Assembly (NCBI RefSeq): GCF_016863635.1 | Contig: NZ_BOPG01000046.1 | Location: 1-62,341 of the forward strand | Direction: 5' to 3' | Length of the DNA: 62,341 nt | Source of the DNA: Virgisporangium aurantiacum | GTDB lineage: Bacteria > Actinomycetota > Actinomycetes > Mycobacteriales > Micromonosporaceae | In this document: positions 7,554-16,840 of the stretch, piece after piece | How the letters are laid out: every line of letters starts with the position of its first letter | How positions within the stretch are numbered: the stretch's first letter is position 1 | Notes under the pieces: model-generated | The model's input: the letters and a program-made list of their open reading frames with translations, nothing else | What the model was told of the DNA's origin: nothing | The model's database searches: none | Translations under genes and position numbers: made by a program

Positions 7554-9763
7554 TCCGGTTCGGCCTGCGGCTCGCCGTCGCCAGCGGGCGGGAGGCCGTC
7601 GCGCGGCTGGTCGTCATCGCCGCGGCGGTGGCGGTCGGCGTGGGCATGCTGCTCGCCGTGGTGGCCGGAACGAACGCCGTCGACGCGCAGAACGCCCGCT
7701 ACGCGTGGCTGAACACCAGCCTGGAGCCGACCACCGTCGACGGGAACGGTCCGCTGTGGTGGTTGATCCGCATGGACCGCTACGACGGAAGAGCGATCGT
7801 GCAGATCGACGTCGCCACCATCGACGGCGCCGCCGCGCCGCTGCCGCCCGGAATGTCGCGGCTGCCCGGTCCGGGGGAGTACTACGTGTCCCCGGCGCTG
7901 GCCGACCTGATCGCGAAGACCCCGGCCGACCAGCTCGGCGACCGCTACGTTGGCCGGCCGGCGGGCACGCTCGGCGACGCGGCGCTGCCCGGCCCCGAGG
8001 CGCTGATCGCGGTGGTCGGGCACGCGCCCGACGAGCTGGCCGGCCAGCCCGGCGCCCGGCGGGTCGGCTCGATCATGGCCGTCGACCCGAAGGACTGCGA
8101 GAGGTGCTACGTCGGCAACGGCGAGGACGCGATCAAGATGCTGCTGGCGATCGTCGGCGCGGCGATCCTGTTCCCGCTGCTGATCCTCGTCGCCGGCGCC
8201 ACCCGGCTCACCGCGGCCCGGCGCGAACAGCGGTTCGCCGCGATGCGGCTGGTCGGGGCCACGCCCCGGCAGGTGTCGGTGATCTCGGCGGTGGAGTCGA
8301 CCACGTCGGCCGTGATCGGCACCGTCGCCGGCTTCGGGCTGTACCTGGCGATCCGGCCGGCCATGCTGTCGATCGCGTTCACGCTCGAACCGTTCCACTC
8401 CGCCGACCTGGCACTGACCCCGCTCGACGTGCTCGTGGTCGCGCTCGGCGTCCCCGTGCTCGCCGCGCTGTCGGCGCGGGTCGCGATGCGCCGGGTCCGC
8501 ATCTCGCCGCTGGGGGTGGTGCGCCGGGTCACGCCGCGTCCGCCGACGGCGTGGCGGCTGATTCCGCTGCTGCTGGGCGTCCTCGAGCTCGTGTATTTCG
8601 TCGGACGCCGACCGCCAACGTCCGACCAGCAGATCATGGCCTACATCTCCGGAATTCTGCTGATGATGATCGGTCTGGTGATCGCCGGGCCGTGGCTGAC
8701 CATGACCGGGTCGCGGCTGCTCGCGCTGCGGTCGGGTCGGCCGGCGACGCTGATCGCCGGCCGGCGTCTCGCCGACGACCCGCGGGCCGGGTTCCGCGCG
8801 GTCAGCGGGCTCATGCTGGCGCTGTTCGTCACCAGCGTGGCCACCGGCGTGATCACCACGATCGTCGCCGAGCGCGGACCGGGCGCCGGCGGCGCGGCCT
8901 TCTCGAACGCGGTGGCGGTGACGTTCCACGAGGGGCCGATCCAGGCCGACCGGGCACGGCTCGACGGGCTCTCCGCCGACCTGCGCGCCATCCCGGGCAC
9001 CCGCAGTGTCACGGTGGTGCGGGAGAACGCCGACTTCCCGTCGCCGGCCGCGGAACTGCCCGGCTTCGTGTCGTGCGCCGTCCTCGCCGCCGATCCGGCG
9101 TTGGGCCACTGCGCGCCGGGCGCGCAGGTCGCGCAGGTCGCCGACGGTCTGGTCGACTGGCGCGACAACGAGGACAACGCCCTGCCCTGGCCGACCGCCG
9201 ACATCGCGCCGGCCGACCTGGACGCGCTGCCGGTGGCGTCGATCGTGGTGAACACCGACGGCTCGACGGCCGCGCTGGAACGGGCCCGCACCGAGTTGAG
9301 CGCCGCGTTCCCGTTCGTCCGGTTCGCCGGCACCGCGGGCGAGTGGGAGAGCGACTTCACCAACACGCTGGTGCAGTGGCAGCGGCTGGCCAACGTCGTG
9401 ATCCTCACCAGCCTGGCCATCGCCGGGTGCAGCCTCGCGGTGAGCGTCGCGGGCGGGATCAGCGAACGGAAGCGCCCGTTCAGCCTGCTCCGGCTCACCG
9501 GCGTGCCGCTGTCGGTGCTGCGGCGGGTCCTCATCCTGGAAAGCGCCGTGCCGCTGCTGGTGGTGGCGGTCCTGGCGATCGGCGGCGGTTTCCTGGCGGC
9601 GCAACTGTTCCTGCGGTCGCAGTTCAGGTACGACCTGGTGACGCCGCATCCGGCCTACTACCTGATCGTGGGCGCCGGCCTGATCGCGTCGCTGGCGATC
9701 ATCGCGTCGACCCTGCCGCTGCTGGGCCGCATCACCGGCCCGCAGACCGCCCGCAACGGCTGA
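7550..9763 (+). CDS. FtsX-like (MacB) ABC permease
   Basis: A 737-residue membrane protein with an N-terminal membrane segment, an extracytoplasmic domain and then two FtsX cores. One is around residues 195-310 (ATRLTAARREQRFAAMRLVGATPRQV). The other is at the C-terminus (ERKRPFSLLRLTGVPLSVLRRVLILESAVPL). The extracytoplasmic loop contains four Cys residues that may pair. It is coupled to the ATPase by ATGA and ends the operon. Confidence 0.88.
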   Translation: MIRFGLRLAVASGREAVARLVVIAAAVAVGVGMLLAVVAGTNAVDAQNARYAWLNTSLEPTTVDGNGPLWWLIRMDRYDGRAIVQIDVATIDGAAAPLPPGMSRLPGPGEYYVSPALADLIAKTPADQLGDRYVGRPAGTLGDAALPGPEALIAVVGHAPDELAGQPGARRVGSIMAVDPKDCERCYVGNGEDAIKMLLAIVGAAILFPLLILVAGATRLTAARREQRFAAMRLVGATPRQVSVISAVESTTSAVIGTVAGFGLYLAIRPAMLSIAFTLEPFHSADLALTPLDVLVVALGVPVLAALSARVAMRRVRISPLGVVRRVTPRPPTAWRLIPLLLGVLELVYFVGRRPPTSDQQIMAYISGILLMMIGLVIAGPWLTMTGSRLLALRSGRPATLIAGRRLADDPRAGFRAVSGLMLALFVTSVATGVITTIVAERGPGAGGAAFSNAVAVTFHEGPIQADRARLDGLSADLRAIPGTRSVTVVRENADFPSPAAELPGFVSCAVLAADPALGHCAPGAQVAQVADGLVDWRDNEDNALPWPTADIAPADLDALPVASIVVNTDGSTAALERARTELSAAFPFVRFAGTAGEWESDFTNTLVQWQRLANVVILTSLAIAGCSLAVSVAGGISERKRPFSLLRLTGVPLSVLRRVLILESAVPLLVVAVLAIGGGFLAAQLFLRSQFRYDLVTPHPAYYLIVGAGLIASLAIIASTLPLLGRITGPQTARNG

Positions 9764-9844
9764 CCGTCCTATGCCTCCGGGTGGGGGTGGGAACCCTGCC
9801 GGAGCACGACGACCGTGGATGGTCGCGGCCATACCGTGAGTCGC

Positions 9845-10189
9845 ATGAAGAAGTGGGTGACAGCAATCGCCGTGCTGGTGGGCCTTTCCGCGGTCGGCTC
9901 GCTCGTCTACTGGCAGTGGGACCCGATCTGGGCGTTCGTTTTCTCGCCGGTCGGTGGCTTCGTCACGAAGATCCTGTTCACGACGAAGGCGGTGAAGGTG
10001 GTCGTGGGCGCGGGGGTCGCGGTGGCGGCGGGCGTGGTCGCGGTGCGGAGGAAACTGTGTCGGGGGACGCCGGAGCCGGAACTCGCACCACCGGTGTACG
10101 GCCCACCGGAAGAGAGCCTCACGCCAGCGGGAACGGCGACTGCCACCACCACGGAGTCGGCGAAAGCTCCAGCGTCTCAACCCATTTGA
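9845..10189 (+). CDS. Small membrane protein of unknown function
   Basis: A protein of about 114 residues with two hydrophobic segments (VTAIAVLVGLSAVGSLVYW and VKVVVGAGVAVAAGVVAV) and a Pro/Thr/Ala-rich tail. No family is recognised. The ATG at 9845 was chosen; an in-frame GTG 9 bases upstream is possible. Its 3' end overlaps the convergent oxidoreductase gene by 71 bases, which weakens confidence in the last 20 residues. Confidence 0.55.
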   Translation: MKKWVTAIAVLVGLSAVGSLVYWQWDPIWAFVFSPVGGFVTKILFTTKAVKVVVGAGVAVAAGVVAVRRKLCRGTPEPELAPPVYGPPEESLTPAGTATATTTESAKAPASQPI

Positions 10190-11120
10190 CCCACCAGAAG
10201 CCGCGCCGCCCCGGCGCCACCAACCGCGCCGGATACCCGTGGCCGGGCGACAACGGCCGCCCGCCGACGGCGATCGCGAGCAGCAACGAGTCGACGTCGT
10301 CGACCGGGAACCGCACCTGGTACCCGGTCGACGATCGCACGAGGAGACTGCGGGCGTCGCCGACCGGCCCGATCAGGTCCCGCACCGGCACGCCCGACCA
10401 GTCCTGCTCGGCGTACCAGCCCGACGTGCAGTCCAGCAGTGCCCGCCGGGTCACCGACCGTCCACTGAGGTCGGACAGGGAATACGACGCATCCCCCACG
10501 GTGAGGCGCCAGGCGTCGATGGTGGGCACGGTGTCGTTGAGCCAGATCGTGTTGGGCATCGCGGAAGGCTCGAACGAGCCGCGTTCGTACGAGCCGGTGA
10601 ACCGCCGCCGGGCGCCGGGCGCGCCGGCCAGTTCGACCACGCCGGCGGTCGCCGCGTAGACGCCGGCGGCGCCGCCGAGCAGAAGACCCGTCCGCAGCGC
10701 GGTCCGCCGGGACAGGTCGGTTCTTCTGGGACGCACGAAGCGCGCGACGAGATGCCACAGCAGCACGGGCACGAGGGCCAGCGCCAGCGCGATGTGCAGC
10801 CACAGCCCGTCGATCCCCGACACCGTACGCAGAAAACCCGTGCTGTACCCGAATCCCAGCACCAGCACGGCGACCGCAAAGGCCGCGAGCACCAGCGACA
10901 GCCACCGGGTGCGGCGCGCCTGCCGCAGGCCGGCCCGGATCACCCGCAGCTTCGCCGGAACGAGCAGCACCAGGAGGATTCCGGCGCCGCCATGCCCGAT
11001 CACCACCCACCGGCCCGCGGCCGTGCCGCTGGCGACCGCGCCCGCACCGGTGGCGAACACGATCAGCAACGCGGCGAGCAGCGTCAGGTTGGTCACCCGG
11101 GCCGACGGTAATCGTTTCAT
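10119..11120 (-). CDS. Membrane-anchored sulfite oxidase-like molybdopterin oxidoreductase
   Basis: A 333-residue protein. About 165 N-terminal residues hold four membrane segments resembling a cytochrome b-type anchor. A second twin-Arg-like segment (LSRRTALRTGLLLGGAAG) is followed by a molybdopterin domain with LLDCTSGWYAEQDWSGVPVRDLI, where the Cys is the expected Mo ligand, and HGYPARLVAPGRRGFWWVKWVE. The family includes sulfite oxidase and MsrP-like enzymes, and the substrate is unknown. The ATG overlaps the upstream gene's TGA. Confidence 0.85.
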   Translation of the reverse strand: MKRLPSARVTNLTLLAALLIVFATGAGAVASGTAAGRWVVIGHGGAGILLVLLVPAKLRVIRAGLRQARRTRWLSLVLAAFAVAVLVLGFGYSTGFLRTVSGIDGLWLHIALALALVPVLLWHLVARFVRPRRTDLSRRTALRTGLLLGGAAGVYAATAGVVELAGAPGARRRFTGSYERGSFEPSAMPNTIWLNDTVPTIDAWRLTVGDASYSLSDLSGRSVTRRALLDCTSGWYAEQDWSGVPVRDLIGPVGDARSLLVRSSTGYQVRFPVDDVDSLLLAIAVGGRPLSPGHGYPARLVAPGRRGFWWVKWVETLELSPTPWWWQSPFPLA

Positions 11121-11689
11121 GCCGGTACCAAGGTACGCCGCGACGACGACGTCCAGACCGTGGCGGACAACCAGATCAGCGACGCCGCGGCCAGCAGGTG
11201 CACGGCGCTCGTCAGCGGGGTGTCGTCGAGCGGCGCCAGCAGTGCCAGCAGCGGCAGCGTCACCGTGTAGCCCCACGCCGGAACGGCCGGGAACACGCGG
11301 TCGCGGATCATCGTGGCGCCGAACAGCACCGTGCCGGCCACGAACACCAGCCCGCAGATCCGCACCACCGCACCGGTCGGACCGTCGAGCACGTCCTCGA
11401 CCACGGCGTCGGAGAGGAAGAACAGCACCAGGTTCAGCGCGAACGCGACGCCCGCGAACAGCCCCAGGCCGATCGCGTTCAGCCCGTACGCCACCGCGCG
11501 GAACGTGCCGGATCCGTTGCCCCGCAACAGAAAGAACGCGGTGAGCGCGGGCGGACCGAACGCGACGCCGAGCCCGATCACCAGGCTGGTCGCGGTGGTC
11601 TCACCGGTGAACGCCTCCACCGCGCCGGGCACGCCGATCGACAGGCCGAGCACCACCCCGCAGGCGGCGCCGAAACGTAGCAGCATCAT
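11117..11689 (-). CDS. Six-helix membrane protein of unknown function
   Basis: A 190-residue hydrophobic protein with about six membrane segments (for example LVIGLGVAFGPPALTAFFLL and TLPLLALLAPL) and no recognised catalytic motif. It is coupled by ATGA to the molybdo-oxidoreductase, suggesting a partner or membrane-anchor role. ATG at 11689 or 11686 are both possible. Confidence 0.7.
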   Translation of the reverse strand: MMLLRFGAACGVVLGLSIGVPGAVEAFTGETTATSLVIGLGVAFGPPALTAFFLLRGNGSGTFRAVAYGLNAIGLGLFAGVAFALNLVLFFLSDAVVEDVLDGPTGAVVRICGLVFVAGTVLFGATMIRDRVFPAVPAWGYTVTLPLLALLAPLDDTPLTSAVHLLAAASLIWLSATVWTSSSRRTLVPA

Positions 11690-11725
11690 GCGGTGACCGT
11701 AGGAGCCGGCGGCGGCACCGGAACA

Positions 11726-11759
11726 GTGACGAATGGCCAACCCGTTGGCCATTCGTCAC
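11726..11759. terminator. Perfect 15-bp hairpin after the response regulator gene
   Basis: Arms 11726-11740 and 11745-11759 pair perfectly around a CCCG loop. The structure includes the stop codon of the leftward response-regulator gene and precedes the membrane-protein gene. There is no U-tract. It may end or attenuate transcription, or be a binding site. Confidence 0.6.
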
Positions 11760-12409
11760 AGGAAGCCGTGCTCGCGCGCGTACAGCGCGGCCTGCGTCCG
11801 GTCGCGCAGCCCGAGCCGGGTGAGGAGCCGCGAGATGTGGTTCTTCACGGTGCCCTCGCTGAGGTGCAGCTGCGTCGCGATCTCGCGGTTGGTGGCACCC
11901 CGGGCAATGAACCGGAGCACGTCGAGCTCGCGCGACGTCAGTGGCTGCCCGATGGTCGGTGGTTCCTTTTGTGACGGAGTGAGCGCCGCCGCCACGCGGG
12001 CGGCCGCCGCCGGGTCCAGTTGGGCCACGCCCGCGTGCGCCATCCGCACCGCGCCCGCGAGTTCCCGCGCCGGCAGGTCCTTCAACAGGTAACCGGTGGC
12101 GCCGGCGCGCATTGCCGGCACGACGTACTCCTCGTCGTCGAACGTCGTCAGCATCACCACGCGGCAGCCGGGTGCCTGCCGCCGGATCGTCTCCAGGGCG
12201 GTGATCCCGTCGACGTCGGGCATCCGGACGTCCATCAGCACCACGTCCGGTCGCAGCGTCACGGCCTGTTCCACCGCCTCGCGGCCGTTGGCCGCGGTGC
12301 CGACCACGGTGACGCCGGGCTGCAGCCCGAGCAGCGACGCGATGCCGTCGCGGATCAGCCGCTGGTCGTCGACCACGAGCACCCGCACGTCGTCGTCGGA
12401 CGCGGTCAC
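11756..12409 (-). CDS. NarL/FixJ family response regulator
   Basis: A 217-residue regulator. The receiver has VLVVDDQRLIRDG, the phospho-Asp in DVVLMDVRMPDVDG and Lys in GYLLKDLP. A C-terminal LuxR-type HTH reads LTSRELDVLRFIARGATNREIATQLHLSEGTVKNHISRLL. The GTG start overlaps the kinase stop (GTGA), so the pair is translationally coupled. Targets are unknown; the adjacent redox genes are candidates. Confidence 0.93.
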   Translation of the reverse strand: MTASDDDVRVLVVDDQRLIRDGIASLLGLQPGVTVVGTAANGREAVEQAVTLRPDVVLMDVRMPDVDGITALETIRRQAPGCRVVMLTTFDDEEYVVPAMRAGATGYLLKDLPARELAGAVRMAHAGVAQLDPAAAARVAAALTPSQKEPPTIGQPLTSRELDVLRFIARGATNREIATQLHLSEGTVKNHISRLLTRLGLRDRTQAALYAREHGFL

Positions 12410-13494
12410 GCCGGCACGCTCACCGTCAGCCGGGTACCGGCGCCGGGACGGCTGTCGACGTCGACGTTGCCGCCGACCTCCGCGATGCGTTCGCGCATCC
12501 CGGTCAACCCGAACCCGGACCGGTCGGGCACGAACCCGCAGCCGTCGTCGGCGACCACCAACGTCACCGCGGACGGTTCGAACGCGAGCCGCACGGTGAT
12601 CCGTTCGGCGCCGGCGTGCCGGCGGGCGTTGGTGACGCCCTCCTGCGCGGCCCGGTAGACCGCGGTCAGCACGGGCAGCGGGTGCCCGTCCTCGTCTCCC
12701 GATACGTCGATCGACACCGGGCCGCCCCCGAGTCCCGCGACGGCGGTGGACAACCGGAACGCTTCGGGATGCAGCGCGCGCACGGACTGCCGCACGTCGT
12801 CCAGCGCCTGCCGCACCGCCCGGTGCGCCTCGACGAGCGCCCGGTCGGCGGCGGCCGGGTCGCTGCTCCGGAACGCCGACGCCTGCTCGATGAGGATCGC
12901 CGACTCGGTGAGATGGTGGCCGAGCCCGTCGTGGATGTCGCGGGCGAGGCGGTTGCGTTCGGCGACCGTGGACAGCTCCGCCACCTCGGCGGCGTACGCG
13001 CGCAACCGGTCGTTGCCCGCCTCCAGCCGCACCCGGAGCCGCCGCTCCTCGACCGCCATCGCCGCCATCGTGATCGCGAGCAGCAGCCCCAGCCCGACCA
13101 TCAACAGGTCGGTCACCCGCTCCAGGTCGGTCCACCATCGCGGGGTCGAAACCGCGTTCGCGACGACCAGCGCCGCCAGGCAGGCGACCGCGCTCGCGAT
13201 GCTGGCAACGCGCCCGAACGAGAAGTACGCGATCACCGGGACGAGCACGAACAGCGCCTTCGCGACCCCGGACCCGTCGGCGGCGACCACGAGCAGGTAC
13301 AACGCCACCCGCACGGCGAACAACAGCACCCGGGACCCGCGACCCCGACGCTCGACCAGGTCGACGGCCACGAGCAGCGCGAGCCCGGCGATCAGCGCCA
13401 CCGGCCGGGTGTCGCCCAGCCCGGCCGCCCCGGCGTACAACCCGGCCGTGAGCACCGCGGCATACAGAACCGGCGGCACCCACGGCACGTACAC
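12406..13494 (-). CDS. DesK/NarL-type sensor histidine kinase
   Basis: A 362-residue kinase. It has about six membrane helices in the first 170 residues, then a HisKA_3 dimerisation helix with the phospho-acceptor in ERNRLARDIHDGLGHHLTES. The ATP-binding domain has EGVTNARRHAGAERI and ADDGCGFVPDRSGFGLTGMRERIAEVGG. There is no large extracytoplasmic loop, so it probably senses within or at the membrane. It is cognate to the coupled response regulator. Confidence 0.92.
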   Translation of the reverse strand: MYVPWVPPVLYAAVLTAGLYAGAAGLGDTRPVALIAGLALLVAVDLVERRGRGSRVLLFAVRVALYLLVVAADGSGVAKALFVLVPVIAYFSFGRVASIASAVACLAALVVANAVSTPRWWTDLERVTDLLMVGLGLLLAITMAAMAVEERRLRVRLEAGNDRLRAYAAEVAELSTVAERNRLARDIHDGLGHHLTESAILIEQASAFRSSDPAAADRALVEAHRAVRQALDDVRQSVRALHPEAFRLSTAVAGLGGGPVSIDVSGDEDGHPLPVLTAVYRAAQEGVTNARRHAGAERITVRLAFEPSAVTLVVADDGCGFVPDRSGFGLTGMRERIAEVGGNVDVDSRPGAGTRLTVSVPA

Positions 13495-13517
13495 GGGTCC
13501 AGAGTACGGCGGCGCTT

Positions 13518-13964
13518 TCAGCTGACGGCCCGCCTGAGGACCGCGGCGAGCGCGGCCTTGGCGTCGGCGGTCAGCTCGGTCACGGCGTACGCGACCGGCC
13601 ACGCGGTGCCGTCGTCGAGGTTGGCCTCGTCGCTGAAGCCCAGCGTGGCGTACCGGGTCTTGAACTTCGACGCGGGCTGGAAGTGACAGACGATCTTGCC
13701 GGCGCGGGCGTAGGCGGGCATGCCGTACCACAGCCGGGGCGTGAGGCCCGGGGCGGTTGCCCTGATCAACGCGTGCACCCGCTCGGCCAGCCGCCGGTCG
13801 GCGTCCGCCATCTCGGCGATCTTCGCGAGCACCTCGGCCTCGGGGTCGACGGCTGCCTTGGTGCCCCGGCGGGCACCCTTGATCTCCTTGGCGCGCTCCT
13901 TCAGGGCGGCGCGCTCGTCCTCGGTCATGTGGGTCTCGGCGTCGGTGGTGTTCTTCGCGGACAT
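13518..13964 (-). CDS. DUF1801 / YdhG-like protein
   Basis: A 148-residue protein with a charged N-terminus and a C-terminal domain of the DUF1801 (YdhG/YjbR-like) type: TPRLWYGMPAYARAGKIVCHFQPASKFKTRYATLGFSDEANLDDG. Some members have been called iron chaperone-like, but function is unproven. A GAGAGGA ribosome site precedes the ATG. It lies 29 bases after the AhpD-like gene and probably shares its promoter. Confidence 0.75.
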   Translation of the reverse strand: MSAKNTTDAETHMTEDERAALKERAKEIKGARRGTKAAVDPEAEVLAKIAEMADADRRLAERVHALIRATAPGLTPRLWYGMPAYARAGKIVCHFQPASKFKTRYATLGFSDEANLDDGTAWPVAYAVTELTADAKAALAAVLRRAVS

Positions 13965-13993
13965 GTCGGTATTCCTCTCGGTCGGGTCGGGGT

Positions 13994-14449
13994 TCACGGG
14001 TTGCCGGCCTGCTGGCGGGTCGGCACGTCGAGGCGGTTGACGGCGTTGGTGACGGCGATGCTGAGCAGCAGCACGGCCAGTTCCTTCTGGTCGAAGTGCT
14101 TGGCGGCCACGTCCCACACCGCGTCGGGCACGGGGTCCGGCCGGTCGGCGAGCCGGGTCGCGGCCTCGGTGAGCGCCAGCGCGGCGCGTTCCTCGTCGCT
14201 GAACCAGGGCGTCTCCCGCCAGGCCGCGACCGCGTCCACCTGGTTGGTGGTGGCGCCGTGGTGGCGGGCCCGCGCGGCGCCGTCGGCCACGCCCGGGCCG
14301 CATCCGTTGATCTGGCTGGCGCGCAGGTGGCTGAGCGCGAGCAGCCTGCCGTCCAGCCCGGCGCCGGCGACGGCCGCGGTGAGGGCCGTGAGGGCCGACC
14401 CGGCCGCGGGGATCACCATGGCCGGGTCGGGTACGCGCTCGGTCGGCAT
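13994..14449 (-). CDS. Carboxymuconolactone decarboxylase/AhpD-like protein lacking the second redox Cys
   Basis: A 151-residue AhpD-fold protein (LALSHLRASQINGCGPGVADGA, then DAVAAWRETPWFSDEERAALALTEAATRL). AhpD-type peroxidase activity uses a CxxC pair. Here the first Cys (C50) is kept, but the position of the second (residue 53) is Gly, so a classical disulfide cycle is unlikely. A strong GGAGGGG ribosome site precedes the ATG. Its promoter shares motifs with that of the DoxX gene at 17329. Confidence 0.8.
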   Translation of the reverse strand: MPTERVPDPAMVIPAAGSALTALTAAVAGAGLDGRLLALSHLRASQINGCGPGVADGAARARHHGATTNQVDAVAAWRETPWFSDEERAALALTEAATRLADRPDPVPDAVWDVAAKHFDQKELAVLLLSIAVTNAVNRLDVPTRQQAGNP

Positions 14450-14495
14450 CGTTCCCCTCCTTCGTCGTGCGGTTCCGTCGTTTCCGTCGGGAGCA

Positions 14496-14548
14496 ATCCG
14501 ACCATCGCGGCGCCGCGCAGCGCGTGCCCCGTGGGACACCGTGGGACA
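14496..14548 (-). promoter_or_regulatory. Leftward promoter with duplicated TGTCCCAC operator (copy 1)
   Basis: The block atccgaccatcgcggc (14496-14511) lies 19 bases from a direct repeat of gtgggacacc (14531-14548; TGTCCCACGG twice on the transcribed strand, 10-base period). Both motifs recur with exactly the same spacing before the DoxX gene (17369-17421). The site lies between the AhpD-like gene and the divergent HTH-NB-ARC-TPR regulator, the obvious candidate to bind it. Confidence 0.65.
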
Positions 14549-14611
14549 CGAGCAGGCCCGTGAACAGGGAAAACGTCCTCTAGATCCACCCGCCGGGGCC
14601 GGGACAGTACG

Positions 14612-16840
14612 GTGTTTCGGGTGACCACCCCCCAGGAGCGTCTCGTTGCTCAACTCGCCTCGATCAAGGAGTTGAGCGGGCTCAGCCTGCGTGCCCTCGC
14701 GGGCGAGGCCGGCCTGAGCAGCTCCTCGCTGTCGCGGTACCTCACGGGCCGGCTCGTGCCGCCGTGGGAGGCCGTCGTTGCGCTCTGCCGGGCCGTCCGC
14801 CGTGACCCCCGGCCGCTGCGCGCGATCTGGGTCGAGGCGTCCCGGGCAGGTCCCGCGCCCGCGCCGCGCCGGAACGACCTGCCGGCCGATCTGTTCGACT
14901 TCACCGGCCGCGAGGCGGCGGCCGCCCGGGTGGAGGAGCTGCTCCGCGCGGGCGGCGTGGTCGCGATCGACGGCATGGCGGGTGTGGGCAAGACCAGCCT
15001 GGCCGTCCACGTGGCCCACCGGCTCGCCGCGGCGTATCCGGACGGCGGCCTCTACCTCGACCTGCACGGCTTCACCCCGGGCCAGGAACCGCTGGAGCCG
15101 CACGCCGCGCTGCGCAACCTGCTGGACGCGCTGGACGTCGCGCAGTCGCCGGCCGGCACCGCCGAACGCGCGTCGCTCTGGCGCTCTGAGCTGTCCCGCC
15201 GCCGGGTGCTGGTGGTGCTCGACAACGCCGTCGACGAAGAGCAGGTACGCCCGCTGCTGCCGGGCGCCGGCAGGTCCGCGGCGCTGATCACCAGCCGCCA
15301 TCGGCTGGTCGAGCTCGACGGGGTGCCGCCGGTCTCGCTCGAACCGCTGACCGACGACGACGCGGCGCACCTGTTCGGCCGCGCGGCCGGGTTCCGGTTC
15401 GACGCGCCCGGGTCGGGTGAGGGCGACGCGCCCGGTTCCGGCGAGGGCGACGCGGTCGGCCGGGTGCTGCGGCAGTGCGGCGGCCTGCCACTGGCGCTGC
15501 GGATGGCGGGAGCACGGCTGCGCCACCGTCCGGGGTGGACGGTGGCGGTGCTGGCCGAGCGGTTGCGCGACGGCGCCAACCGCTTCGACGCCGTGTTCGG
15601 CATGTCGCTGCGGCAGCTCGACGCGGCCCAGCGCCGCATGTTCCGCCTGCTCGGTGTCCTGCCGGGCGCCGACGTCGACACCGCGGCGGCGGCCGCGCTC
15701 GCCGACGTGCCGCCCGCGGAGTGCGAGGCGGCGCTGGAGGAACTGCTCGACGCCCACCTGATCGAGGAGACCTCGCCCGGCCGGTACCGCATGCACGACC
15801 TGATCCGGCAGTACGCGGCCGACCTCGCCGCCGCGGAGGAGCCGCGCGCCGGGGACGCCCTGCGCCGGGTTCTCGGCCACTACCGGGAGCAGGCGGTCGC
15901 CCGGGAACGTGCCGCGGACGCCGCCTGGTTCGACGTCGAGCACGGGAATCTCGTGGCCGCCGTCGACGCCGCGGCGCGGCTGGGCCTGGACGACGTGGTG
16001 GCCGACCTGCCGCAGGCCATGCGCGTGTGGTTCTTCCGGCACCGCGGCACCGACGACCAGGGCCGCCTGCTCGAGTCGGCCGCGGCGGCCGCGGGGCGGC
16101 TCGGCCGCGACCAGCAGCGGGCCGCGCTGCTCGCCGACCTCGGCTTCGCCCGCGCCGCGGCCGGACGCCTCACCGAGGCGCTCGCGGCGTACGAGGCCGC
16201 CGAGCGGGCCGGGCCGTTGGCCGACGACCTCGCCGCGGGGCTGGCGCTGCGCACCGGCTTCGTGCGCCGCGATCTCGGCGACTTCGCGGCGGCCCGGGTG
16301 TGCTTCCGGCGGGCCCGGGACCTGTTCGAGCGGCTCGGCCAGCGCGGCGGCCAGTCCCAGGCGCTGGCCTTCGACGGCTGGTCGGCGCTGCGGCTCGGGG
16401 AACGCGACGAGGCCGTCGAACTCGCCCGGGCATCCGTCGCGATGGCCACCGGGCCGGCCCGCATCACCGGGCTGGTCACCCTCGGCGTCGCCCTGGCACC
16501 GGACGATCCCGCCGAGTCGCTGCACGTACTGCACGAGGCGCTGCGGCTGGCGCAGGACAACGCCCTGCAGCACCAGCAGGCGTGGTGCCACAACTATCTC
16601 GGCGTGGCGTTGCGGATCACCGGCTCGTACGACGAGGCGATCGAGCACCACCGGCGGGCCATGGAGCTGCTGGAACCGCTCGCCGAGACGCAACTGGAGC
16701 TGGAGGTCCTGCAGACGTACGCCGAGACGTGCCGCGCGGCGGGCCACCCCGACCGGGCGCTGGCGCTGTCGCGGGAACGATCAGAACTGAGCGTGGGTCA
16801 TCGTGTACCAGGTCGGGACGAACGTCGTCAGGACCAGTAG
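14612..16840 (+). CDS. HTH - NB-ARC - TPR signal-transduction ATPase regulator
   Basis: A protein of about 742 residues. A XRE-type HTH occupies residues 15-75 (GLSLRALAGEAGLSSSSLSRYLTGR). A STAND NTPase follows, with P-loop GMAGVGKTS at about 121-129, VLVVLDNA Walker B near 200, LITSRHRL sensor and GLPLALRMAGARL. TPR-like repeats fill the C-terminus. Such proteins oligomerise on ligand and nucleotide binding and control transcription. An in-frame duplication APGSGEGD occurs near residue 275. The GTG at 14612 was used, and GTG at 14621 is equally possible. The 3' end overlaps the convergent DoxX gene by 60 bases. Both flanking leftward genes carry the same operator-like direct repeat. Confidence 0.85.
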   Translation: MFRVTTPQERLVAQLASIKELSGLSLRALAGEAGLSSSSLSRYLTGRLVPPWEAVVALCRAVRRDPRPLRAIWVEASRAGPAPAPRRNDLPADLFDFTGREAAAARVEELLRAGGVVAIDGMAGVGKTSLAVHVAHRLAAAYPDGGLYLDLHGFTPGQEPLEPHAALRNLLDALDVAQSPAGTAERASLWRSELSRRRVLVVLDNAVDEEQVRPLLPGAGRSAALITSRHRLVELDGVPPVSLEPLTDDDAAHLFGRAAGFRFDAPGSGEGDAPGSGEGDAVGRVLRQCGGLPLALRMAGARLRHRPGWTVAVLAERLRDGANRFDAVFGMSLRQLDAAQRRMFRLLGVLPGADVDTAAAAALADVPPAECEAALEELLDAHLIEETSPGRYRMHDLIRQYAADLAAAEEPRAGDALRRVLGHYREQAVARERAADAAWFDVEHGNLVAAVDAAARLGLDDVVADLPQAMRVWFFRHRGTDDQGRLLESAAAAAGRLGRDQQRAALLADLGFARAAAGRLTEALAAYEAAERAGPLADDLAAGLALRTGFVRRDLGDFAAARVCFRRARDLFERLGQRGGQSQALAFDGWSALRLGERDEAVELARASVAMATGPARITGLVTLGVALAPDDPAESLHVLHEALRLAQDNALQHQQAWCHNYLGVALRITGSYDEAIEHHRRAMELLEPLAETQLELEVLQTYAETCRAAGHPDRALALSRERSELSVGHRVPGRDERRQDQ

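Noticed and set aside
6743..10180. A 1145-residue open frame on the reverse strand across the PadR-ABC operon
   Set aside because: Its product is Arg/His/Gln-rich with no domain logic, and it lies antisense to three well-supported genes. Such frames are common in very GC-rich DNA.
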